Assembly (NCBI RefSeq): GCF_002387895.1
Contig: NZ_DGLI01000044.1
Coordinates: 183,940 to 247,939 of the forward strand
Source of the DNA: Clostridium sp. UBA4548
Lineage (GTDB): Bacteria; Bacillota; Clostridia; Clostridiales; Clostridiaceae
Reading direction: 5' to 3'
DNA: 64,000 nucleotides
This document shows positions 28,474 to 36,122 of this stretch, piece after piece (position 1 is the stretch's first letter; the number at the start of each line of letters is the position of its first letter). The position numbers and the translations under genes were made by a program. Below the pieces are notes generated by a model. That model searched no databases and was not told the DNA's origin. It saw only the letters and a program-made list of their open reading frames with translations.

Positions 28474-28590
28474 GAAAAGCAGAGCATCTTACCCTCTGAA
28501 AGTGGGGGCACTATCCAGAAAGTAACACCTTGGTAGGAATCTAATCCCCCTCCAAAGTGGCCAAACAGAATGAATTTGTTTATTATTTTA
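28474..28590 (+). repeat. dispersed structured element, copy D (divergent)
   Basis: GC-richer than its surroundings. Its 3' end CCTCCAAAGTGGCCAAACA then GAATGAATTTGTTTATTATT matches the 3' ends of copies B and C, and the stretch AGTAACACCTTGGTAGG partly matches their central part. It also has its own helices: CAGAG with CTCTG, and GGGGG (28504-28508) with CCCCC (28546-28550). No gene follows on the plus strand, so it is not an obvious leader. Confidence 0.5.
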
Positions 28591-28763
28591 TTAAAAGCCT
28601 TTGATAAAAATGTATATTTTTTTATTTCTTTTATTCTTTATAGTTGTTATAGGATTTTAAGGTAGTAATTTTCGTACAAGTGGCTTAACCTATACTAATT
28701 ACTTGTTTATTTATCTTTATCTTGCGTTTTGTATAATGAATACGCTAGATACTTTTTCAATTA

Positions 28764-29630
28764 TTAGTTTTTGTTTCCTTTTCCTTGTCCATTGTTTCCT
28801 TTGCTATTACCATTATTACCATTTCCCTGATTTCCATTGTTTGTTTTTTCTTCTTTTACTTTTTCCTCTTTAACTTTTTCTTCTTTTACTTTCTCTTCTT
28901 TAATTTTTTCTTTTTTAGCTTTCTCTTTTACTTCTGTACTTTCAACTGCTTTATTTGCGTCTTCAGTTGTTACTTCAGTTTCAGTTCCAGTTGTTTCTAC
29001 CTTTTCTGATTCTTCAACAGTATTAGTAGTTTCTTTATTACCTTTTCTAATTTCTTTAATTTCTTTCATGATATCTTTTACTGGTTTTTTTGCATACTCT
29101 TCATAGTTTATGCCTGGGTTAACTGCTTCAAGCTTCTGAATTAAATTCATTTTTCCTGGAGATATTCCAAGTCTTTCAGCTTCTTTATGACGTTCCATAT
29201 TAATATTTTCAGTTGTCACTGGCACTTCTTCTAGTTTTTCTTCAGTAAGTTCTTCCTTAATTACTTCTTCTAAATCTGTTTGAGTTTTTGCAGCTTCTTC
29301 CTCATTATTTGTAGCTACAGTAACTAATATTTCATTTTGAAGTTCTTCTTTTAAATACCCATTATCAATAGCGGCTTGTGTTAATAAATCTACAGCTTCT
29401 TTGATATCTTTATTTTCTAAATCAAGGCTTTCAAGAATCTTTATACCATCTTCATTTAATGCGCTTGCTTTAATAACTTTATCAAAAGTATTAGTTACTA
29501 ATTCCACACTTGGATTAATATCAAAACTTACATATTTAGTAGGTGCTGTATAGCTATAAGCCATACCTGACACTCCTAGAGCTAAAGCTACCCCAGCGAT
29601 AATAGTTGCAATTTTCTTATTTTTTAACAT
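28764..29630 (-). CDS. orphan RsgI-like ectodomain protein
   Basis: Exported protein of 288 residues. ATG 29630 follows GGAGG at good distance and gives a signal peptide or anchor MLKNKKIATIIAGVALALG ending near AYS. The body, from KYVSFDINPSVEL to HKEAERLGISPGKMNLI and KPVKDIMKEIKEI, closely parallels the extracellular part of RsgI at 21030-22076. The cytoplasmic anti-sigma domain is entirely missing, so it cannot bind a sigma factor from inside. The C-terminal third is low complexity with four KEEKV-type repeats and an Asn/Gly/Lys-rich end. No sigma gene is adjacent. It may compete with or assemble with RsgI; that is inference. Confidence 0.8.
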   Translation of the reverse strand: MLKNKKIATIIAGVALALGVSGMAYSYTAPTKYVSFDINPSVELVTNTFDKVIKASALNEDGIKILESLDLENKDIKEAVDLLTQAAIDNGYLKEELQNEILVTVATNNEEEAAKTQTDLEEVIKEELTEEKLEEVPVTTENINMERHKEAERLGISPGKMNLIQKLEAVNPGINYEEYAKKPVKDIMKEIKEIRKGNKETTNTVEESEKVETTGTETEVTTEDANKAVESTEVKEKAKKEKIKEEKVKEEKVKEEKVKEEKTNNGNQGNGNNGNSKGNNGQGKGNKN

Positions 29631-29820
29631 AATATTTCCTCCATACTTCAATTCTTTTTCTAAGTTTAATTAATAACATCCTGTTTTTAATATTTTGTTA
29701 CACTTTTAAACATAAGTACTTATGCATTTATTTTTACATCCATGGATTTGTTTTGCACATGTTATAAAGTACGAAGGACTTATTAAGGTTTTTAGGGTAT
29801 ATTTCAAAAAAATTATTTTA

Positions 29821-29864
29821 TATATAAAGGTCATCCCAAAATTCATGGAATGACCTTTATATAT
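29821..29864. terminator. strong hairpin upstream of the RsgI-like gene
   Basis: TATATAAAGGTCAT (29821-29834) pairs with ATGACCTTTATATA (29850-29863), with CCA and TGG continuing inside. About 17 bp of stem. It lies about 190 bp before the RsgI-like start and after the DUF2680 gene, so it can terminate the latter. Confidence 0.6.
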
Positions 29865-29866
29865 AT

Positions 29867-29990
29867 TGAACCACTTCAACCTCGAAGTGATTTTCCTAAC
29901 TTGGTTCTCTTAAATCCTTTGAAAAACTAATTTATTCATCATGAATGAAATTCATCATGAATAAATTAATCTTTGACTAAGAAACCCTAT
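29867..29990 (+). repeat. palindromic repeat family F, copy 2, with adjoining hairpin
   Basis: Left part 29870-29911: GAACC ... GGTTC enclosing CACTTC with GAAGTG. Right part 29903-29990: near copy of 27518-27605 with the palindrome TTTATTCATCATGAATGAAA and its complement, ending CTTTGACTAAGAAACCCTAT. The stretch CCTAACTTGGTTC recurs in reverse at 63003-63015. Confidence 0.6.
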
Positions 29991-30046
29991 ATATGCACAT
30001 TTATAATAAATTAAGATTCTGTTATATAACTTTAGGATTCTGTTTT

Positions 30047-30559
30047 TTAACTTTCACTATCTGTTCCTTGGTGAATTTTTGAGCCTCTGTCCCCTTTTAT
30101 CTTGTTGCCTTTCTCTGGTCTTACCTTATCAAAATTGTTGTTTTCAATTTTTGCTTTTATTTTAGTTTTTATTTCTTCACCTTTTTCAGCAGTAATTTTC
30201 CCGTTTGAAACCGCTTCATCTATAGCGGCATTATGTTTTTCTATTAAAGCTGCTCTAAAGTTCTCTAAGGACACTCCCTTTTCTGTTAAAAGGGTATTTA
30301 AAGTCTTTCCTTCTTTCCTAGCTGCAGTTAACTCTTCTTTAGTTATTCCAAACTTTTCGCTTAGCACTTCATCCATTTTAACATGCTTTACTGCCCTGAA
30401 ATTCTTTTTCTCTTTACCCTTGTTAGGTGCAGTAATTTCCGTACTTTGATTATTGTTTGCTTTGTCTGTTGAGTTATCAGTAGCATAAACCGAGGTTCCT
30501 ATACCAATGGATAAAGTTAAAGCTAAAGCAGTAACAATTAAATTTTTTTCATCATTCAT
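30047..30559 (-). CDS. DUF2680-family secreted protein with out-of-frame start (A7 tract)
   Basis: Paralogue of the protein at 5039-5584: hydrophobic signal segment LIVTALALTLSIGIGTSVYA, then two DUF2680 helices (FGITKEELTAARKEGKTLNTL and a second pair). In the given frame it begins MNDEKNL from an ATG only one base after GGAGG, too close for initiation, and the n-region is acidic. The two ATG codons at 30555 and 30552 have good spacing but run AAAAAAA into a stop. One more A would give MKKNLIVTALALTL, matching the paralogue. So the gene is frameshifted at an A7 tract, or read by slippage, or carries a sequence error. Mature function unknown. Confidence 0.7.
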   Translation of the reverse strand: MNDEKNLIVTALALTLSIGIGTSVYATDNSTDKANNNQSTEITAPNKGKEKKNFRAVKHVKMDEVLSEKFGITKEELTAARKEGKTLNTLLTEKGVSLENFRAALIEKHNAAIDEAVSNGKITAEKGEEIKTKIKAKIENNNFDKVRPEKGNKIKGDRGSKIHQGTDSES

Positions 30560-30665
30560 TCCTCCATATAATTTATTTTTATATTTATTTTTTTATTTAT
30601 CTTATGGTAATATACTACCCAAGTTATATGTCAATGAGGTGTCAAAAAAGTGATAAAAGTATTAA

Positions 30666-31265
30666 TTATAATCTTTCTTCGCTTTCACTTTTTTTCTTGA
30701 GTATTTCAGAAAATTGTATTATTTTTCCCCCTTTATTCCCTTCTGTATTTTCCTCCATTTGTTTTCTATCCTCTGGTATAAAAGGAATGACGCCTTCATT
30801 GAAGGCTAGTTCTTGTAATTCCCTTGGAGCATCTCGTAAATCTACTGTAACCCCATCAATTGATACTAGCCATGCAAAAGGATTATCATAGATTTTACTT
30901 GGCAATGTCCACTTAGGGTCAAAGGGAATTATATCCATAAGTTCTTGGACTTCCTTAGATTTTGACGAACCAGTACTGCTACTTATTCCAAAACCTTCAT
31001 AAAGTTTATTTGCCTTAAGATGTGGACTTTGGCTAGGGTCAAACATAAAATTCACTGTTCCAATTGCATGAACTATGCCACAAGCCCAAGTCTTACTTCT
31101 GCCTCTTAAAAGTGGCGATGGTCGCTTCCTACATAGGGCTGCACATAATTCTCCAGAAAGCTTTGCATACTCTCCATTCAAATTTTCAACACAAAAATTA
31201 TTTATAAGAGCCATTATATCTCTATATTTTTCTTCCATGGATTTTGGCACGTTGTTTTTATTCAT
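30666..31265 (-). CDS. DUF6398-like protein
   Basis: Cytoplasmic protein of 199 residues; ATG 31265 follows AAGGAG at good spacing, preferred to an upstream in-frame ATG at 31304. Conserved-looking segments are LCRKRPSPLLRGRSKTWACG, IVHAIGTVNFMFDPSQ and FGISSSTGSSKSKEVQELM, which I associate with the DUF6398 family (no known function). FGISSSTGSSKSKEV resembles a helix-turn-helix. The last 40 residues are charged and probably disordered. It is divergent from the RNase Z gene. Confidence 0.65.
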   Translation of the reverse strand: MNKNNVPKSMEEKYRDIMALINNFCVENLNGEYAKLSGELCAALCRKRPSPLLRGRSKTWACGIVHAIGTVNFMFDPSQSPHLKANKLYEGFGISSSTGSSKSKEVQELMDIIPFDPKWTLPSKIYDNPFAWLVSIDGVTVDLRDAPRELQELAFNEGVIPFIPEDRKQMEENTEGNKGGKIIQFSEILKKKSESEERL

Positions 31266-31500
31266 TTTTGTCTCCTTAGTACTTCTGCATAAAATTTCTC
31301 TCATACTAAATCATTCCTTATTTTATAAAAATTAAACATGTAAAAAGAATTAATATCTTTGAATTTATTAAGTAAAGCGAGTCAGTGTATAATATATCTA
31401 GGACCATTTTCAATGTCTTTGCCGTGAATTGCACTTTAAAAATGTGGTTAAGACTAATGGTATAAATATAAATTTTTAAAATGAAAGTAGGCGTTTTGTC

Positions 31501-32466
31501 ATGATTGATATAGCTCTTTTAGGTTGTGGTGGCGGCATGCCAATTCCAGAAAGATATCTTTCTTCCTTGCTTATAAGTTATAAAGGGAGAAAACTTCTAA
31601 TAGATTGCGGAGAAGGCACACAAGTCTCTATGAAACTTTTGGGTTGGGGATTTAAGTCCATTGATATAATCTGCATCACCCACGGTCATGGAGACCATAC
31701 TGTTGGACTCCCTGGATTATTAGCTACAATAGGAAATAGTGGCAGAACTGATCCATTAACTATTATTGGACCTGAAGGAATAACAACTATTGTTAATGGC
31801 CTTAGAGTTGTAGCTCCTTATCTTCCTTATGAAGTAAATATCATTGAAAATCCTTCTAATTCTTTTTATTTATCTGTAGATAAAGAAGGAACTAAAGTTT
31901 CCTTTGAAGAGAGTTATTCCCAAAGTACCTCTAGTACTGATATGGTAATCTCAACATTGCCCTTAGATCACTCCTGCCCTTGCTTGGGCTATAATTTTTA
32001 CATTAAAAGAAGACCAAAGTTTAGTGTGGAACAGGCTGTGAAAAATGAAGTTCCTAAAATTTTATGGAATAAACTTCAAAAAGGTGTTAAAGTAATACAT
32101 GATGGCAATACTTATGATCCAAAAATGGTACTTGGTGTAGAAAGAAAAGGCATTAAAGTTAGTTATATCACAGATACAAGACCCATAGAAACCATTCCAG
32201 AATTCATTAGAAGCAGTAACTTTTTCATATGTGAAGGTACCTATGGAAATGATGAAGATATAGAAAAAGCTATAAGAAATAAACATATGACCTTTAGAGA
32301 AGCAGCAGCTTTGGCTAAAAAGGGTAATGTAGCAGAACTACTTCTTACTCACTTTAGTCCTGCCATGGCTAGCGCGGAAATGTATGTAGGTAATGCTAAG
32401 GAATTATTTCCGAACACCTTATTAGGTGAGGATAGACTTATAAAAACCTTAAGCTTTATTGATTAA
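31501..32466 (+). CDS. rnz: ribonuclease Z-like metallo-beta-lactamase protein
   Basis: Predicted tRNA 3'-processing endonuclease of the metallo-beta-lactamase fold, 321 residues. The metal motif HGHGDH is at 61-66, with LGCGGGMP at the N-terminus, DCGEGTQ at 35-41, a later DHSCPCLGYNF and CEGTYGND, and the terminal LLTHFSPAM. Length fits RNase Z. It is followed 23 bp later by corA on the same strand. Some clostridial relatives process other RNAs, so the substrate is inferred. Confidence 0.86.
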   Translation: MIDIALLGCGGGMPIPERYLSSLLISYKGRKLLIDCGEGTQVSMKLLGWGFKSIDIICITHGHGDHTVGLPGLLATIGNSGRTDPLTIIGPEGITTIVNGLRVVAPYLPYEVNIIENPSNSFYLSVDKEGTKVSFEESYSQSTSSTDMVISTLPLDHSCPCLGYNFYIKRRPKFSVEQAVKNEVPKILWNKLQKGVKVIHDGNTYDPKMVLGVERKGIKVSYITDTRPIETIPEFIRSSNFFICEGTYGNDEDIEKAIRNKHMTFREAAALAKKGNVAELLLTHFSPAMASAEMYVGNAKELFPNTLLGEDRLIKTLSFID

Positions 32467-32489
32467 TTTTCATGTTTGGGGGAATAAAC

Positions 32490-33443
32490 TTGCTTCGTAT
32501 ATTTGCAATAGATAAAAACTTACAGTTAGTAAAAAATTTGACCATAAAAGATTTAAGCAAAGCCAACTTAGCTTGGTATTGGGTAGATTTTCATAATCCA
32601 AGTGAAAAGGAAATAAAACTACTATCTACTTATTTCAAATTCCATCCCTTGGCTATTGAAGATTGTATCCATGCTTTAAATAAACCTAAACTAGATTACT
32701 ATGAAGGCTACAACTTTTTAATACTAAATGCCTTAAATAAGAATGACTTAGCCCCAATAGAAGTTTCTCTTTTTGTTGGTGATAACTTCATAGTCTCTTA
32801 TCATGATACAGACCTTTTAGAAATGGACGAAGCCTTCAACAGAATTAAAAATACTCCTCAGCACTGGGATAAAGGACCTATGTATGTTAATCATCAAATA
32901 CTAGATGAGATAGTAGATCAATTTTTTCCAGCAATCTATGAAATAGAGGATGCCTTAGACAAAATTGATAATAATCCTGAAAATAAATCTATTCATAAAC
33001 TCATAGATGAGATTTTTGCTATTAGAAGTGATTTATTAAAATTAAGAAGGGTTATTTATTCTATGAGAGATTTGTTGTATAGAATTTTAAATTCTGAACG
33101 CTTAAATAGCTTTAAGGATCACAAACTTTACTTTTCAGATGTTTACGATCACCTTCTAAAACTATCTGATATGGTAGAAGCTAGTAGAGATATGACTTCA
33201 GACATCAGAGACAGCTATATTTCCATAAATTCTAATAGAATGAATACTAATATGATGTTGTTAACAGTTATAACCTCTGTATTTATTCCTATAACTTTTA
33301 TTGCAGGAGTTTATGGAATGAACTTTAAATATATGCCTGAACTAGAATGGAAATATGGGTATTTTATTGCACTTGGTGTCATGTTTATAATTAGTATATC
33401 CATGGTATTATGGTTTAAAAGAAAAGGCTGGTTTGACAAGTAA
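32490..33443 (+). CDS. corA: CorA-family magnesium/divalent cation channel
   Basis: Inner-membrane Mg2+ transporter. I prefer TTG 32490 (317 residues) because GGGGGA lies 7 bases before it; the in-frame ATG at 32472 has no ribosome binding site. The long cytoplasmic helical domain precedes two C-terminal membrane segments, and the pore motif GMN is present in GVYGMNF near residue 280. The C-terminus is positively charged (KRKGWFDK). It probably shares a transcript with rnz. It converges on the CNNM gene, whose family is also linked to magnesium or other cation transport. Confidence 0.92.
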   Translation: MLRIFAIDKNLQLVKNLTIKDLSKANLAWYWVDFHNPSEKEIKLLSTYFKFHPLAIEDCIHALNKPKLDYYEGYNFLILNALNKNDLAPIEVSLFVGDNFIVSYHDTDLLEMDEAFNRIKNTPQHWDKGPMYVNHQILDEIVDQFFPAIYEIEDALDKIDNNPENKSIHKLIDEIFAIRSDLLKLRRVIYSMRDLLYRILNSERLNSFKDHKLYFSDVYDHLLKLSDMVEASRDMTSDIRDSYISINSNRMNTNMMLLTVITSVFIPITFIAGVYGMNFKYMPELEWKYGYFIALGVMFIISISMVLWFKRKGWFDK

Positions 33444-33445
33444 AA

Positions 33446-33469
33446 AAGGAAGGCTGTTTCGCCTTCCTT
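33446..33469. terminator. bidirectional terminator
   Basis: AAGGAAGGC and GCCTTCCTT form a perfect 9-bp stem with a 6-base loop, flanked by A and T runs, between the convergent corA and CNNM genes. Confidence 0.85.
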
Positions 33470-33476
33470 CTAATTT

Positions 33477-34787
33477 TTATCTTACTATAGAAACTCTAAC
33501 TTTTTCAATTCTCTTTTCTTTTACATCTTCAATTTTAAAAATTAGGTTTTCAAATTCAACTATTTCATCTTTTTCATCATTTGGAATACTTCCCAGCAGG
33601 TTTACTACAAATCCACCAATGGTTTCCGAATGTTCACATTGTAACTTAGTGTCTAAATAATCATTAAACTCATCTATAGATAAAAGACCATTCACTATAA
33701 AAGTGTTATTGTCTATTTTCATAATATCGCACTCTACTTCATCGTACTCATCAAAGATATTTCCCATAACTTCCTCAATTAAATCTTCAATGGTTACTAT
33801 TCCAGAAAACCCGCCATACTCATCAATTAGAATGGCCATATGATTGTTGGATTTCTGTAATTCCTTAAATAAATCATCAATATTTTTAGTTTCAGGTACA
33901 AAATACGGAGTTCTTAAAATTTTTCTAATATCCACATTGTCAAAGCCATGTCTACTAGCTTCTAAGAAATAATCCTTCATATACAGTATCCCAATAATAT
34001 TATCTGAGTCTTCTTCGTAAACTGGTATTCTAGAATATTGTTCTTCAAGCAACTTTTTAGATATTTCAGTTGATGACCAGCTTATATCTATTAAAAACAC
34101 CTCTGTTCTAGGCATCATTATTTCTTCTGCTCTTTTATTATCAAATTCAAAGATACTCTCAATCATTTCTTTTTCAGTTTCATTTATAACCCCATGCTCC
34201 TGACCTACTTCAATTAAAGATTTAATTTCTTCTTTAGAAACCTTCTCCTCTAAATTCTCTGTTTCATGACCTGTGAGCTTAACTAGTAGATTTGTTGAAA
34301 AAGAAAGAAACCTTATAAAAGGTTTAGTAACCTTTGAAATAAACATAATTGGTGTAACTGCAAACATAGCAATACTTTCTGCTCGTTGTAAGGCTATCCT
34401 TTTAGGATATAATTCCCCAAATACTAAAGTAATATAGGAAAGTATAATTGTTATAACTACAAGAGCTATTTGACTACTATAAGGAACTCCTATTCCTTTT
34501 AGCACCATGGCAAAATCGTCTGAAATTCCTGTTGCAGCAGATGCACTAGAAAAGAACCCTGCTAGAGTTATTCCAATTTGTATAGTTGATAAAAATTTGC
34601 TTGGTTCTTCTAGAAGCTTCTCTAAAAGAATAGCTTTTTTGTTGCCTTCCTCTGCTAGCATTTTCAGCCTATTTTTATTTAATGACACTATTGCCATTTC
34701 AGCTGCAGCAAAGAAAGCATTAATCATTGTAAGAATTAATATTAATAGTAGTTGTAAAGTTATACTACCATCCGGACCTGAATCCAT
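33477..34787 (-). CDS. CNNM/HlyC-CorC-type membrane protein (DUF21-CBS-CorC)
   Basis: Membrane protein of 436 residues, start ATG 34787 after GAGGGGG. The N-terminal DUF21 transmembrane domain (about 10-190) includes INAFFAAAEMAIVSLN and GELYPKRIALQRAE. A CBS pair follows (about 210-335, with MMPRTEVFLID), then the CorC/HlyC transporter-associated domain (about 350-435). The family is annotated as hemolysin C but members act in Mg2+ or Co2+ efflux or homeostasis. Its neighbour corA on the other strand fits a shared cation theme. Length is typical. Confidence 0.88.
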   Translation of the reverse strand: MDSGPDGSITLQLLLILILTMINAFFAAAEMAIVSLNKNRLKMLAEEGNKKAILLEKLLEEPSKFLSTIQIGITLAGFFSSASAATGISDDFAMVLKGIGVPYSSQIALVVITIILSYITLVFGELYPKRIALQRAESIAMFAVTPIMFISKVTKPFIRFLSFSTNLLVKLTGHETENLEEKVSKEEIKSLIEVGQEHGVINETEKEMIESIFEFDNKRAEEIMMPRTEVFLIDISWSSTEISKKLLEEQYSRIPVYEEDSDNIIGILYMKDYFLEASRHGFDNVDIRKILRTPYFVPETKNIDDLFKELQKSNNHMAILIDEYGGFSGIVTIEDLIEEVMGNIFDEYDEVECDIMKIDNNTFIVNGLLSIDEFNDYLDTKLQCEHSETIGGFVVNLLGSIPNDEKDEIVEFENLIFKIEDVKEKRIEKVRVSIVR

Positions 34788-34940
34788 TAGTATACCCCCT
34801 CGGTGGTTTAGTTTTATATAAATGATAATAACATAGTTTAATTTTTTTTTCAAATTCAATTAATTATTATTACCATTAATGTAAAAATACTATTATAATT
34901 TATATTTATTAACATGGATAAATATGAACAATTTCGTAAA

Positions 34941-34970
34941 AATAAGGAAAGGTTTTATCCTTTCCTTATT
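34941..34970. terminator. terminator hairpin
   Basis: AATAAGGAAAGG and CCTTTCCTTATT form a 12-bp perfect stem with a 6-base loop, followed by TTTTA on the plus strand and preceded by A-rich sequence. It directly follows the small ORF on the minus strand. Confidence 0.75.
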
Positions 34971-34997
34971 TTTATACTTTAATTTTTATATTCAAAT

Positions 34998-35189
34998 TTA
35001 AACCAAGTCCGCATTGTGGTATATTTTCTCCTTTTTATCAAAGAAATTTAAGATATTATCTAGCATAGTTTCCTTGTTAGTATTTATATACTCTATCTGA
35101 TTTTTGGTATAGTTTGTCCCAGAAAAATGAAAAGTTGGTACATTATTAAGGCACATGAGACACAAAATAATTGTTAGTAATTTTTTCAT
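34998..35189 (-). CDS. small exported protein, unknown
   Basis: A 63-residue ORF beginning MKKLLTIILCLMCLNNVP, which looks like a signal peptide or lipoprotein-like leader, followed by a polar Asn/Lys-rich segment. AAAGGATGG precedes the ATG at somewhat long spacing and a terminator follows the stop within 30 bp, both of which support expression. I recognise no family. It could still be a chance ORF in AT-rich DNA. Confidence 0.45.
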   Translation of the reverse strand: MKKLLTIILCLMCLNNVPTFHFSGTNYTKNQIEYINTNKETMLDNILNFFDKKEKIYHNADLV

Positions 35190-35966
35190 CTTGCACCATC
35201 CTTTCTATTTATCTTTAGTTTAGGATATTCTCTGATGAAATTGAATGCACTTTGTTTTTATATGTTATTAATAGTTTCTGCAAATTTTGAAACTATATGT
35301 TGCAAAATTACTAGTAAGATTTCTATAATAATCTACTAAATAAAATTATTGATATGAATAATGAAAAAAGCCTTCAGATTATATGAATAATTTTACAGAT
35401 TAATCCACCATTAGCTAAAAGTATTGATATTTCTAACGTTGAATGTTAGCACTTCTTTATAAATGGATATATAATCCATTCCATATTTTTAATTTTTTCA
35501 TTTGTTTTCCATATTAATTTCCATTTTTATAACTGATTTTAACATAAAGCTTTCTTGCAAATTTCTTTTTAACTTTCGTTATTTATAAATAATTTATATT
35601 TAAACTTAATAGCTATTAATTGACTATTAAAATCTATTTACCATTTTAATGCTCTTGTAGTATAATTATTATGATTTTACAATGGCTCAAAAATATTTTG
35701 AAGGCATACTATTTCTGAATTTTTTACCTAGAAATACTTCATTAAAAATAGCTCCTAATTAATTTGAAATCTGATTTAAAAATTCTTTAATTAGATTTTA
35801 CTGAATCTATTGTTGAAATTCTAAATTTATTAATTCATTATATTAAAATAGAGGAAATAAAAGTTATAAAACTTATAATTTTATAACTGCTAGAGATATT
35901 TAGATGTAAATCAAGGCTTATTTAGATGATTTTTATCATTAAACTAGCTTTAATTTTCACGAATTT
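35190..35966. other. long AT-rich gap before copy C
   Basis: Nearly 780 bp without a supportable gene. It is unusually AT-rich even for this genome. No riboswitch, tRNA or repeat is visible until the structured element starting at 35967. It may hold the promoter of the downstream diguanylate cyclase gene or a decayed gene. Confidence 0.4.
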
Positions 35967-36095
35967 TTAACAACATTTTGGAAGCTTCAAGTCTGCCATC
36001 TTCTAAAGTGGCAGTTGCTCAGCCGAGGTAGGTTACTTTGGTGTAAGTCTTAATTTGCTTCCAAAGTTGTTAACAAATGAACTTGTTCATTATTT
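35967..36095 (+). repeat. dispersed structured element, copy C, in the leader of a diguanylate cyclase gene
   Basis: Outer stem AACAACATTTTGGAAGC (35969-35985) with GCTTCCAAAGTTGTT (36057-36071), the best preserved of the copies. Inside lie the helix CTGCCA with TGGCAG, the core GTTGCTCAGCCGAGGTAGG and TTACTTTGGTGTAAG. After it comes the palindrome AATGAACTTGTTCATT, then 28 bases to the start codon at 36123 with AAGGAG. The element thus sits wholly in the untranslated leader. Confidence 0.72.
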
Positions 36096-36122
36096 AACAT
36101 AAATATTTTATAAGGAGATATC

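Noticed and set aside
28504..28553. tRNA-like segment GGGGG ... CCCCCTCCA in element D
   Set aside because: Only 50 bases long, no D or T arm and no anticodon loop; the 3' part is shared with the other repeat copies.
28860..28925. Short tandem repeats as a CRISPR or satellite
   Set aside because: They encode the KEEKV repeats of the RsgI-like protein tail in frame; there are no spacers.
25188..36095. Leaders of the c-di-GMP genes as known c-di-GMP-I or II riboswitches
   Set aside because: The defining aptamer blocks of those classes (for example the GCAAAG-containing junction and GNRA tetraloop receptor) are not present in either copy.
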